Assembly: GCA_013697265.1 (NCBI GenBank)
Contig: JACCXE010000102.1
Span: 1-33,252, forward strand
Origin: Actinomycetota bacterium
GTDB lineage: Bacteria; Actinomycetota; Acidimicrobiia; Acidimicrobiales; JACCXE01
Reading direction: 5' to 3'
DNA length: 33,252 nt
Positions 16,054 through 24,204 of the stretch are shown piece by piece. Position numbers and translations under genes: made by a program. Within the stretch, counting starts at the first letter, position 1. The number at the start of each line of letters is the position of its first letter. The notes under the pieces are model-generated. The model did not search any database and was not told the DNA's origin. It worked only from the letters and a program-made list of their open reading frames with translations.

Positions 16054-17003
16054 GGGCGCTGGTCACCGGCGGCGCCGGCTTCATCGGCTCGACCCTCGTC
16101 GACCGGCTGCTGGCCGAGGGCCACGAGGTCGATGTGATCGACGACCTGTCTACCGGGAGTCTGGCCAACCTGGCCGACGCCCGGGCTACGGGTGAGGGCA
16201 GGCTCAAGATCCACACGCTCGATATCCGGTCCCGCGACGTCGTGACGGTGGTGGAGCGCCGTCAACCCGAGGTGATCTTCCACCTCGCTGCGCAGATGGA
16301 CGTACGACTGTCGGTAAAAGACCCCGTGTTCGACGCCGAGGTCAACATCGTGGGCACCCTGAACGTGCTCGAAGGCGCCCGCGCCGCCCACGCGCAGAAG
16401 GTGATCTTCTCGTCGAGCGGCGGCACGATCTACGGCACGGTCGAACCCGTTGACCTGCCCCTGCGCGAAAGCCAACCCCAGCGTCCGCTGTCGCCGTACG
16501 CGGTGGCGAAGAAGGCAGTCTTCGACTATCTGGCTGCGTACCGCGAGCTATACCAACTCGAGTTCACGGTGCTCGCCTTCGGTAACGTCTACGGCCCGCG
16601 CCAGAACCCCCACGGCGAAGCCGGTGTTGTCGCGATCTTCGCCGGGCTGTTGCTCGACGGGCGGCAATGCACTATCTACGGCGACGGTTCCCAGACGCGT
16701 GACTACGTGTACGTCGACGACGTCGTCGACTCGCTGGTGCGCTCGGTCGACCGCGGCGGCGGCCTGCTGTGCAACATCGGTACCGGCATCGAAACCTCCG
16801 TCAGCGAGGTGCACGACGCCGTCGCCCGCGGCGTTGGCGTGCAGGCCGAACCGATTTCCGCCAGTGAACGGCCGGGGGAATTGCCCCGGGTTTCCCTCGA
16901 TCCGGGCCGAGCCGCCATGCAGCTGGGCTGGCAGCCGTGGACCGGGTTCCAGGACGGCGTCAATCAAACCGTCGACTGGTTCCGCACCAAACGCGAGAGC
17001 TAG
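16050..17003 (+). CDS. NAD-dependent sugar epimerase, GalE-like
   Basis: Extended SDR protein (317 residues), probably a C4 epimerase of a UDP-sugar. [17 protein letters not shown] binds NAD. IDDLSTGSLANL, FHLAAQMDVRLSV, SSSGGTIYG and YAVAKKA (Y150, K154) follow, then GNVYGPRQNPHGEAGVVAIF and [17 protein letters not shown]. It is closer to the compact GalE forms of actinobacterial glycan loci than to E. coli GalE. It starts in an ATGA overlap with the pyrophosphorylase. Its stop TAG lies inside CTAG, shared with the stop of cofE on the other strand. Confidence 0.88.
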   Translation: MRALVTGGAGFIGSTLVDRLLAEGHEVDVIDDLSTGSLANLADARATGEGRLKIHTLDIRSRDVVTVVERRQPEVIFHLAAQMDVRLSVKDPVFDAEVNIVGTLNVLEGARAAHAQKVIFSSSGGTIYGTVEPVDLPLRESQPQRPLSPYAVAKKAVFDYLAAYRELYQLEFTVLAFGNVYGPRQNPHGEAGVVAIFAGLLLDGRQCTIYGDGSQTRDYVYVDDVVDSLVRSVDRGGGLLCNIGTGIETSVSEVHDAVARGVGVQAEPISASERPGELPRVSLDPGRAAMQLGWQPWTGFQDGVNQTVDWFRTKRES

Positions 17004-17698
17004 CGGAAGAGGTCTTCGGACGGCGGACGGACAATCTCGGATGCCACCGAAGCTTCACGCAGCCACTCCGCATTGACGCCGCGGACTACGGCCACCGGGA
17101 TGCCGGCGGCCTTGCCCATCACGAGTTCGGCGGCCGAGGCGATCTCGTCGGCCACCGCCACTTCGGTCACTTGGAGCTCGCGACCGAGCGAGTCGGGGGT
17201 GCCCCGCAGGTCCACAACCGCGGCGACGCCTGCCACACCAATCGCAACGTCGGTGAGACCCTTGCGCCACGGCCGACCGAAGGTGTCGCTGACTATTACG
17301 CCGACGTTGATACCGATGTCGGCGCGCACACCGTCACGAATGCGGCGCGCCGATCGGTCGCAGTCGACGGGCAGCAGGGCCGCGTAACCGGCGGGCACGT
17401 TTGACAGGTCGATGCCGGCGTTCGCGCAGACGAAGCCGTGCGAGGTTTCGCTGATGATGAGATCCCCCCGGCGCCGCACAATGCGCACGGATTCCTGCTC
17501 GACAAGCGCCTTGGCCGCGAGCGGGTCTTCGGTGTTCACGGGAACCAGGCGGCCTTCAGCTTTGGAAACGACCTTCTGGGTTACGACTAACACGTCGCCC
17601 TCGTGCAGGGCGCCGTCGGCCGCCGCAACGATCAGCGACGCGAGCCGATCGCCGTCGTTGACCTCGCCGATGCCGACGAGACCGAAGATCGAAATCAC
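17000..17698 (-). CDS. cofE: Coenzyme F420-0:L-glutamate ligase
   Basis: GTP-dependent ligase that adds glutamates to F420-0 (232 residues). ISIFGLVGIGEVNDGDRLA opens the domain. VVTQKVVSKAEGR, SETSHGFVCANAGID, VIVSDTFGRPWRKGLTDVAIG and VDLRGTPDSLGRELQVTEVA are CofE signatures. The start is GTG 17698, in a GTGA overlap with the cofD stop; the longer frame to 17785 has no homology. It is the single-domain form: the nitroreductase-like C-terminal half of mycobacterial FbiB is missing. cofD and cofE together imply F420 use by this organism. Confidence 0.93.
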   Translation of the reverse strand: MISIFGLVGIGEVNDGDRLASLIVAAADGALHEGDVLVVTQKVVSKAEGRLVPVNTEDPLAAKALVEQESVRIVRRRGDLIISETSHGFVCANAGIDLSNVPAGYAALLPVDCDRSARRIRDGVRADIGINVGVIVSDTFGRPWRKGLTDVAIGVAGVAAVVDLRGTPDSLGRELQVTEVAVADEIASAAELVMGKAAGIPVAVVRGVNAEWLREASVASEIVRPPSEDLFR

Positions 17699-18657
17699 AA
17701 AGACGAGTTTGCCGCGGCCAGTGCAACCCGGGCCAAAGCAGCCGCGTCCTGGGGCGTGCGCATGACGGTCGGTGCGACCACGCAACGCATGCCCGCGTCT
17801 TGGACGGCACCGGCCAGGTCGCGGTCGGCTTCGTCGATCACCAGCGTTGCCGCAAGGTCGCGATACAGCCGAGCGACGCCTACCACCGACGCGTCATGGC
17901 CGAGTTCGCGCAGCATGCGATCGGCCGGGCCCTTGAGCGCGAGGCCGGCGACAATCGGCGAGATGGCGACCGAGGATGCCCGGCGGGCCGCGAACGCGTC
18001 GCGCACACCCGGAACCGCCAGAGGAGGCCCGATCGACACGATCGGGTTGGAGGGACAGATCACCACGATGTCGGCCTCGGCGATGGCGTCGAGCACTCCG
18101 GGCGCGGGGCGCGATGCGTCGGCGCCCGCGAAGCGCACTGACTCGACGGTGACGTTGTGCTGCCGCCCGACGAAATACTCCTGAAAGCCGATCTCGCCTT
18201 CGCCGGCGACGGTGACCCGAGTCTCGAGGGGATCGTCGGTTACCGGCAACAGGTGAAGCTGTAGCCCCCACGCCCGCGTGATCTCGCCGGTGACCTCACC
18301 CAGCGTCAGTCCGTCGCGCAACCGCTGGGTGCGGTACAGGTGGGTCGCGAGGTCTTGGTCGCCGAGTCGGAACCAGGTGAGGTTCTGTTGCAACGCGGCC
18401 CCGTAGCGGTCGAGGGCGGCCATGGCGTTCCACGTTTCGCCCATGAGGCCCCAACCCGTGTCCGGGTTCACCGCGTTGGCCAACGTGTAGGTGATGGTGT
18501 CGAGGTCGGGCGACACGTGGAGGCCGTGGAGCGTGACGTCGTCGCCCGTGTTCACGATTGCGGTGACCGACGACGGCTCGACGACTTGGACCACGCCGCG
18601 CAGCATCTTCGCGGCGCCCACCCCACCCGCGAGCGCGCAGACCCGCGGCGGGGTCAC
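17695..18657 (-). CDS. cofD: 2-phospho-L-lactate (or phosphoenolpyruvate) transferase, F420 biosynthesis
   Basis: CofD/FbiA family enzyme (320 residues). It transfers the phospho-organic-acid moiety of the guanylyl-activated donor to Fo, giving (dehydro-)F420-0. ALAGGVGAAKMLRGV is the phosphate/nucleotide-binding start. NTGDDVTLHGLHVSPDLDT and DTGWGLMGETWN are family hallmarks, followed by WFRLGDQDLATHLYRT, ICPSNPIVSIGPPL and SPIVAGLALKGPADRML. It starts at GTG 18657 in a GTGA overlap with the SpoIID gene's stop and overlaps cofE the same way. In actinobacteria the donor is probably the phosphoenolpyruvate-derived one; that is family knowledge, not seen here. Confidence 0.94.
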   Translation of the reverse strand: MTPPRVCALAGGVGAAKMLRGVVQVVEPSSVTAIVNTGDDVTLHGLHVSPDLDTITYTLANAVNPDTGWGLMGETWNAMAALDRYGAALQQNLTWFRLGDQDLATHLYRTQRLRDGLTLGEVTGEITRAWGLQLHLLPVTDDPLETRVTVAGEGEIGFQEYFVGRQHNVTVESVRFAGADASRPAPGVLDAIAEADIVVICPSNPIVSIGPPLAVPGVRDAFAARRASSVAISPIVAGLALKGPADRMLRELGHDASVVGVARLYRDLAATLVIDEADRDLAGAVQDAGMRCVVAPTVMRTPQDAAALARVALAAANSSL

Positions 18658-20786
18658 AGCGTGATTACACGCGCATACGACGGGCTGCCGGTTCCTGAGC
18701 CGGCCACAACGGCGCCGCCGGGCACCCGAGCGCCGGCAACCCGAGCGCCGCGATCGGCACCCGTCTGGAAAGCAAAGAAGCCGGACAGTTCACCGCCACC
18801 CAGGTTGAATACGCGAACATGCGAGCCGCCGGGGTCACCGGCACCGGTGATCACGTCGGGGCCATCGTCTCCAGCGACGTTGCCGCCACCGACGTAAACG
18901 CCGCCGGTGAACGACGGCGCGTACGCCATGAAACCGGCCACCTCGCCGCCCGAGAGGTTGAAGATGCGAACGTGGGGTCCGCCGCCCGCACCGGGGCCGG
19001 TCACGATGTTGTTGCCGGTGGCTGCCACCCGCACGCCGCCCGTGAATTCGGCGCCGTATGCGAAGAACTGGCTGAGCACGGCGCCGTCCTTGCTGAAGAC
19101 CTTGACGTGGGGACCGCCGCCCGCGCCGGGCCCGGTGATGATCTCGTCGCCCGGGTTGCTGGGGTCGACGTCGCCGCAGCCGACGTAGACGCCGCCGGTG
19201 AACGACGGAGCGTACGCCATGAACCCGCCGCCGTTCGCCGACCCGTTCGCAGCGAAGGTGCGTACATGCGGGCCGCCGCCGGCGCCGGGCGCGGTGACGA
19301 TGTTCCAGCCCGCGTCGCCGAAGTTACAGGCGGCCACGCGCACGCCGCCGCCGAAATTCGGCGCGTAGGCCATGAACTCGACGCCGGTCGTGTCGAGGCT
19401 GGCGGTCAGCACGCGCACGTGCGGCCCGCCGCCTTGGTCGGCGCCCACGATGATGCGGTCGGCGTCGCCGCCGGCGAGGCGGCCGGCGGCCACGAATACG
19501 CCCCCGGTGAAGCCGCCGCCGTAAGGGCTGAAGGGCCCAAGGCGCATCAACGCGCTGGGCAGCGTGTTGGCGCTCGAGCCCGAGTTGACCGCCGATCGGA
19601 ACGAGTCGCCGCCGACGGTCTTGGTCGCATCGGACCCGACGATGCGCACACCGCCGCCGTGATCGGCGATGTTTTGGATGACCCGGCCCGAGACGCCGAG
19701 CGGACTCTTGAACTCGATCGAGTTGAGCGTGCCCACGCGCGTGGAGGAGCTCGCGTTCAGCCACGCCTGCATGTTCGCAAGCGTTATGTCTCGCTTCCAC
19801 GTGTGTAACGAGTTCTGGCCGTTGGCGTCGTCGTAGGGATCGGGCACACCCTTGAGATAGGGCAGGGCGGTCTTGAACGCGATCTCGCTGTTTTCGGTGT
19901 GGCCGCCCGACGATGACGAGTAGAACGCCTGAATCACGTTGCCGCCATAGGTGACGACCTGGTTGTTGGTGTCGTTCACGGCCGCGACCCACTTGGCGCC
20001 GTTCGAGTTGGTTTCTTTGTCGTAGCCGACGTAGTTCTGGTCGCGCGTGTCGCCCCACAGCCCGCAGCCACATTCGGCCCGGTTCTGCCCGAGGCGGTTG
20101 ATCTTTTCGAGCGCGTAGGTGCGCGCCGCCACCGCCTGTGTTTTCAGAGCGTCAGTCGGCCACGACGACGGCACCTCACCGAGGCCGTAAAGGTACTGCT
20201 GCATGGTTTGACTCGTGATCACAATGCGCAGCGTGCTCGCCCCGGTCGCAGCCAACTCAAGCTGGCCGTATTTGTATCGGTCCCCGGTCTTGTCGAGCGA
20301 GATCGGCGCGCCGTTGTATTGCACGTAGAGGTTGTCACCGCCGCCGCCTACCGCATTAAGCCGGGGCGTGCCCGCCACCGAAACATTGAATTTCCCGCTT
20401 GCAACGTCGACCTTGATCGCCTGGCCCGATTCCGCGGTCGTGGCCACCTGTCCGGCGAGGACGATGTTCACGTGACCCGTCGGCGTCATCGTGGTGGTGA
20501 CGGGGGCCGACGTGTCCTGAGCGAGCCAGATGCGCACTTCGGAGGGCTGGGCCTTGGATTGAACCGCGGTGCCTTGGTAGTAGTGCTTGAGGATGTCCTG
20601 GTAGCCGGTGCCCTGTTGGGCGAAACCGAGAGCGCCGTATTGGCTCATCCCGACCCCGTGACCGAATCCACCGCCTTCGATGTGGAACGAAGACGGGGCG
20701 GCCGCGGCGGGTGGCGCAATGGCAACGCCGATCGCGGCGCCGATCATGGCGGCCGCGGCGAACAAACGAACGAGGACTCGCTGCAT
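18654..20786 (-). CDS. Secreted SpoIID/LytB-domain protein with C-terminal FG-GAP-like repeats
   Basis: Exported protein of 710 residues. A signal peptide covers about 1-30 (RLFAAAAMIGAAIGVA then APPAAAA). GGGFGHGVGMSQYGALGFAQ begins the SpoIID/LytB region, and EVPSSWPTDALKTQAVAARTYAL, FYSSSSGGHTENSE and YLKGVPDPYD are its hallmarks. SpoIID of Bacillus is a peptidoglycan lytic transglycosylase, so wall remodelling is likely. The last 270 or so residues hold five clear repeats and one worn repeat of about 48 residues, each with GGGPHVRVF and FMAYAPSFTGGVYV-type elements, suggesting a beta-propeller. The start is ATG 20786, four bases after the stop of the upstream glycosyltransferase. It overlaps cofD by GTGA. 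Confidence 0.88.
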   Translation of the reverse strand: MQRVLVRLFAAAAMIGAAIGVAIAPPAAAAPSSFHIEGGGFGHGVGMSQYGALGFAQQGTGYQDILKHYYQGTAVQSKAQPSEVRIWLAQDTSAPVTTTMTPTGHVNIVLAGQVATTAESGQAIKVDVASGKFNVSVAGTPRLNAVGGGGDNLYVQYNGAPISLDKTGDRYKYGQLELAATGASTLRIVITSQTMQQYLYGLGEVPSSWPTDALKTQAVAARTYALEKINRLGQNRAECGCGLWGDTRDQNYVGYDKETNSNGAKWVAAVNDTNNQVVTYGGNVIQAFYSSSSGGHTENSEIAFKTALPYLKGVPDPYDDANGQNSLHTWKRDITLANMQAWLNASSSTRVGTLNSIEFKSPLGVSGRVIQNIADHGGGVRIVGSDATKTVGGDSFRSAVNSGSSANTLPSALMRLGPFSPYGGGFTGGVFVAAGRLAGGDADRIIVGADQGGGPHVRVLTASLDTTGVEFMAYAPNFGGGVRVAACNFGDAGWNIVTAPGAGGGPHVRTFAANGSANGGGFMAYAPSFTGGVYVGCGDVDPSNPGDEIITGPGAGGGPHVKVFSKDGAVLSQFFAYGAEFTGGVRVAATGNNIVTGPGAGGGPHVRIFNLSGGEVAGFMAYAPSFTGGVYVGGGNVAGDDGPDVITGAGDPGGSHVRVFNLGGGELSGFFAFQTGADRGARVAGARVPGGAVVAGSGTGSPSYARVITL
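18745..19530 (-). repeat. Coding tandem repeats of the SpoIID protein tail
   Basis: About six units of roughly 145 bases encode the GGGPHVRVF/FMAYAPSFTGGVYV repeats. Some are nearly identical in DNA, for example around 18905-18933 and 19197-19225 (GTGAACGACGG, GCGTACGCCATGAA), which suggests fairly recent duplication or conversion between units. Confidence 0.6.
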
Positions 20787-20790
20787 GTCC

Positions 20791-23340
20791 TTATCTTGAC
20801 CGCTTGCGCAGCCTCCCGGGTACGCGCCTGGCAAGGCCAAGCGGTCCGTAGTGCCGGTATGTGCGGTATGAGCGCCACAGGAACGCCCGCATCCGGCGGT
20901 ACTGCATCCGCATCGGCGGCGGTAACGCCATGCTCCAGCGGCGCGGCAATTCGTCGGCCTCGAGCGGCAATTCGTAGGCCTCGAGCGGCCGGTTGACGTA
21001 GGGCTCGCTGGGCGCGACCACATCGGTCCATGCCGATGCTCGCGTCGCGGGCTGAATCGATTCCAAGATCGACAAGTAGGTGCGCGCCTGTAGGTGGGGG
21101 GACCAACGCAGCAACGCGTCGCGTCGTGCCCGCGCACCGAGGCGGTGGCGCCGCACCTCGTCGTCGAGTAATGCGTTTAGCTCGTCGGTCCAACCCTGGG
21201 GCGTGCTCGCCAGCACCCCGTTGACACCGGAGGCGATGGCTTCGCGGAACGGTTCGGTAGGTGAGGCGACGGTCGGGGTGCCGACGAGGGCGGCTTCTAA
21301 GCACTTGATCGCGCTCTTGGCCTCGTTGAACCGGCTGCCGGGCGTGAGAGGCGCAAGGTTGATGTCGAGGTCGCGCAAGACGGTCGGAAGTGCGGTCCAC
21401 TCCGTGAAGCCGAGCCGTCTCACCCGGTCGCCGAAGCGGTCAAGAGAGGCCGACGCGGCAACCAGACCAACGAGCCATAGTTCGACGGACGGGTGCGCGT
21501 CCAACGCAGCGATCACCGAAGCCTCGATCATCGCCCAGTCGTGATCGTGGGTATTGGTACCCGACAGGTATCCCATGCGAACGGGCCCGGGCGCTCGATC
21601 CTGCCGGGCCGCGGCGTCGCTTTGCTGACCGGTGAGCAGCCCCACGCCGTTCGCGAAGCGGAACGCAGCCAAACCGGTGACGGCGTTGGCATGATCGCAA
21701 AGCCCGATGGTTGAACCGATGAACGCATCGCACGCTTCGAGCGTTGTCCGGTAACGACGTACTCCCTCGAGCCACAGCGCGGCATCGTCGGGCGGCAGGA
21801 TCGTGAGCGCAGGGATCTCAGACGCGAGGTCGGGGTCGAAGATCAGATCGTCGACGTCGTAGGCCACCGGCACGCCCCGGCGGCGAGCGTCGCCGATGAT
21901 TTCCAGCACCTCCCGGGTCGCCGGCACCCGATAAACCACGATCGCATCGGCGTGCGCCGCTAATTCCGGCACGGAAGCGTCGCGGTAATGACGAACGTCG
22001 GCATGTACGCCCGCAAGCGAGAGGGCCTCGGCTGGCAAAAATGCGCGATAGCGCAGCGGCGCGCCGTCGATGCCGACGATAAAAAGAACTCGGCCGATCT
22101 TCGGCGTGCTCGACACCGTCGTGTCCGGCACCGTTTGCCCAAGCTCGCCGTATAAGTCGAGCAACCCGTCTACCTGATCCGTGATGGCACGGACGGGCAC
22201 GGCGGTCGCTTCGCGCCGCATCGCACTCAGCAACGCGTCGTCGGCGACCACGCGGCGCATCGCCTCGGTCAGAGACGAGGGGTCTGCTGCTGGCACCACC
22301 AGCCCGTTCACTCCGTCGGCCACTACTTCCTCTGGGCCCAGCGTGTCGGTGCAGATCACCGGCACCCCTGCGCTCAGCGCCTCCCGAGTTACCAGGGAGT
22401 GGGACTCGCGCATGATGCTCGGCAAAAGCAACACGTCGGTTGCCGCCCACACCGCGGCCGCTTGGTCGGGTGTAAAGGCGGGCACGCTCTGCACTGGGAG
22501 CCCGGCGAGTGATACGTCGTTGGCCACGAGGAAGTCCTCGAGGTCGTGCGCGATCATGCGCCAACCTGTGGGTACCGCAGCCGCGAGTTCGCGCGCGGCC
22601 TCCACTACCACTCGCGCTCCCTTCATCTCATTCCAACCGCCGGTATAACGGAACGTCACTCCGGCGTGCGAGGCACGCGTCGGCGGCGCAATCTCCGTCA
22701 CCTGATCCAGACCGTTCTCGTCCACCCGTAGCTTCGTGGGGTCTACGCCGTTCGCTGCCATCACGTCCGCCGCGCTCTTGGACACGCACAACAGGACGGC
22801 GGCGCGTTCCAGCGCGTCGCGCAATCGAGCGTTGCGCAAGCCAAGCCAATGATGATCGACCTCACACGGGCAGATCCCGGCGTCCACCACCAGCATGCAC
22901 GGCCGGTAGGTGCGGTCGGCGAGGAATTGCCGGGCACAGCACCACCAGAAGTCGTGCATGGTGACAACAACGGGAATTCCGGCGTCGGCCGCGGCCTCCA
23001 CGACGCCGACGCCAATTGCCTGGCACGAGTGGACATGCACAACGTCCGGGCGGATTCGCGTCAACCACTGGCGGTAGTCCGCTGTCACTACGGGGTTGTC
23101 GATGTTGTTCGCGTCCGACCAACCGACCCACGGATGGATCTCGATCCACCGAACGGGAAAACCGCTCTCGTCCTCGGCGTCCCAGGTCTGGCCCGCCGGA
23201 CGGGTGCGGTCGAAGGAGCCGGCGTATACGGACACCTCATGGCCTCGGGCGTGCATCTCCTTAGCAAGCCGCTGGGGCGCGAGGGAACCACCGGAAATGA
23301 AGTTTGGCGGGAAGTGCGCCGTGACGACAGCGATGCGCAT
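20791..23340 (-). CDS. Tandem-domain glycosyltransferase (GT4 plus second GT-B module)
   Basis: A 849-residue protein with two GT-B modules. Module 1 (about 1-395) begins RIAVVTAHFPPNFISGG, has VVHVHSCQAIGVGVVEAA and VVTMHDFWWC, and carries the GT4 E-x7-E in RESHSLVTREALSAGVPVI near residue 310. Module 2 (about 413-740) begins GRVLFIVGIDGAPLRYRAFL, has VAYDVDDLIFDPDLA and GYLSGTNTHDHDW, and ends with FNEAKSAIKCLEAALVGTPT. A basic tail follows module 2. It probably adds two sugars, or one sugar repeatedly, to a surface glycan. A 21-base in-frame repeat lies near the C-terminus. ATG 23340 has TAGGAT 8 bases upstream. It is divergent from the exporter genes and heads the spoIID-cofD-cofE run. 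Confidence 0.88.
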   Translation of the reverse strand: MRIAVVTAHFPPNFISGGSLAPQRLAKEMHARGHEVSVYAGSFDRTRPAGQTWDAEDESGFPVRWIEIHPWVGWSDANNIDNPVVTADYRQWLTRIRPDVVHVHSCQAIGVGVVEAAADAGIPVVVTMHDFWWCCARQFLADRTYRPCMLVVDAGICPCEVDHHWLGLRNARLRDALERAAVLLCVSKSAADVMAANGVDPTKLRVDENGLDQVTEIAPPTRASHAGVTFRYTGGWNEMKGARVVVEAARELAAAVPTGWRMIAHDLEDFLVANDVSLAGLPVQSVPAFTPDQAAAVWAATDVLLLPSIMRESHSLVTREALSAGVPVICTDTLGPEEVVADGVNGLVVPAADPSSLTEAMRRVVADDALLSAMRREATAVPVRAITDQVDGLLDLYGELGQTVPDTTVSSTPKIGRVLFIVGIDGAPLRYRAFLPAEALSLAGVHADVRHYRDASVPELAAHADAIVVYRVPATREVLEIIGDARRRGVPVAYDVDDLIFDPDLASEIPALTILPPDDAALWLEGVRRYRTTLEACDAFIGSTIGLCDHANAVTGLAAFRFANGVGLLTGQQSDAAARQDRAPGPVRMGYLSGTNTHDHDWAMIEASVIAALDAHPSVELWLVGLVAASASLDRFGDRVRRLGFTEWTALPTVLRDLDINLAPLTPGSRFNEAKSAIKCLEAALVGTPTVASPTEPFREAIASGVNGVLASTPQGWTDELNALLDDEVRRHRLGARARRDALLRWSPHLQARTYLSILESIQPATRASAWTDVVAPSEPYVNRPLEAYELPLEADELPRRWSMALPPPMRMQYRRMRAFLWRSYRTYRHYGPLGLARRVPGRLRKRSR
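20793..20798 (-). promoter_or_regulatory. Weak -10-like CAAGAT upstream of SpoIID gene
   Basis: On the minus strand CAAGAT ends 6 bases before ATG 20786, the exact leaderless spacing seen elsewhere, but its first base departs from TANNNT. Readthrough from the upstream glycosyltransferase is equally likely. Confidence 0.2.
20943..20984 (-). repeat. Two tandem 21-bp units in the tandem glycosyltransferase gene
   Basis: Units 20943-20963 and 20964-20984 differ at one base (TCGTCGG versus TCGTAGG). On the minus strand they encode LEAYELP followed by LEADELP. The frame is kept, so copy number could vary without breaking the protein. Confidence 0.85.
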
Positions 23341-23348
23341 TACGGCAG

Positions 23349-23354
23349 ATCCTA
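23349..23354 (-). promoter_or_regulatory. -10 box TAGGAT for the tandem glycosyltransferase gene
   Basis: On the minus strand TAGGAT ends 8 bases before ATG 23340, giving a leader of about 2 bases. It shares the 39-base divergent gap with the exporter promoter at 23365-23370. Confidence 0.5.
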
Positions 23355-23364
23355 GAAGTGCGCC

Positions 23365-23370
23365 TACGCT
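23365..23370 (+). promoter_or_regulatory. -10 box TACGCT for the ABC exporter genes
   Basis: TACGCT ends 9 bases before ATG 23380, leader about 3 bases. The hexamer is identical to the pabB box. Confidence 0.5.
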
Positions 23371-23379
23371 GGCCGGGTC

Positions 23380-24204
23380 ATGGCGTCAGTCTCGGAGCTG
23401 GTAGAGGCGCGCGAACTGTTCCGCAACCTCACCCTGCGTGAACTGCGCGGAAAGTACAAGCAGTCCACGTTGGGGTGGGCGTGGTCGATGATCAACCCCC
23501 TCGCGACCATGCTGATTTTCGCGGTGATCTTTCATTACGTGCTCAAGGTGGAGCCGCCCACCGGCAAGCCTTCCGGGCTGCACAGCTTCCCGTTCTTTCT
23601 CCTCTGCGGACTGTTGCCATGGAACTTCCTGTCCGTCGGCTTGACCGCGGGGATGGGTGCGCCGTTGGCCAACGCCGGCCTTATCAAGAAGGTCTACTTC
23701 CCACGAGAGGTGCTGACCGCATCGGTGGTCACTTCGTGGGCGGTGCAGTTCGCGATCGAACTGGTGGTAGTGGTTATCGCGTTTCTGTTCGTAGGCAACG
23801 TAACGTTCCAGTGGCTGCCTGCCGTGGTGATGGTGATCCTGATTCAGACCGTCTTCGTGTATGGCCTTGCCTTGGGTTTGGGTGCCATCAACGTGTATTT
23901 CCGCGACGTCCAGCATTTCCTCGGCATCGCGATGCAGTTGTGGTTCTACGCGACGCCAATCGTGTATCCGATCACGCTCATTCCCGCCCACGCCAAGCTC
24001 TTCGGCCATAGCCTGCCCATGAGAGCGCTGTATGAGCTCAACCCGATGGTGCGGTTCGTCGCGATGTACCGCGACCTGCTGTACAACTTGCGGTGGTTCT
24101 CGCTCGCCGACTTCCTCTACGTCACCGGCGTCGCCGTCGTCACGCTTGCGATCGGCCGCGGCATCTTTCTCCGTCTTGAACCTCGCTTCGCGGAGGAACT
24201 ATGA
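23380..24204 (+). CDS. wzm: Polysaccharide ABC exporter permease
   Basis: ABC-2 type membrane subunit of 274 residues with about six membrane helices. It starts with the amphipathic NLTLRELRGKYKQSTLGWAW segment typical of Wzm/TagG permeases. FLLCGLLPWNFLSVGL, LIKKVYFPREVLTAS (the coupling-helix region) and a final NPMVRFVAMYRDLLYN loop follow. With the next gene it forms an exporter that moves undecaprenyl-PP-linked glycan from the inner to the outer membrane face. The ATPase gene overlaps by ATGA. The start at ATG 23380 agrees with the family N-terminus. Confidence 0.93.
   Translation: MASVSELVEARELFRNLTLRELRGKYKQSTLGWAWSMINPLATMLIFAVIFHYVLKVEPPTGKPSGLHSFPFFLLCGLLPWNFLSVGLTAGMGAPLANAGLIKKVYFPREVLTASVVTSWAVQFAIELVVVVIAFLFVGNVTFQWLPAVVMVILIQTVFVYGLALGLGAINVYFRDVQHFLGIAMQLWFYATPIVYPITLIPAHAKLFGHSLPMRALYELNPMVRFVAMYRDLLYNLRWFSLADFLYVTGVAVVTLAIGRGIFLRLEPRFAEEL

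Noticed and set aside
20940..20990. Possible CRISPR or satellite array
   Set aside because: Only two 21-bp units with no spacers; it is an in-frame coding duplication.
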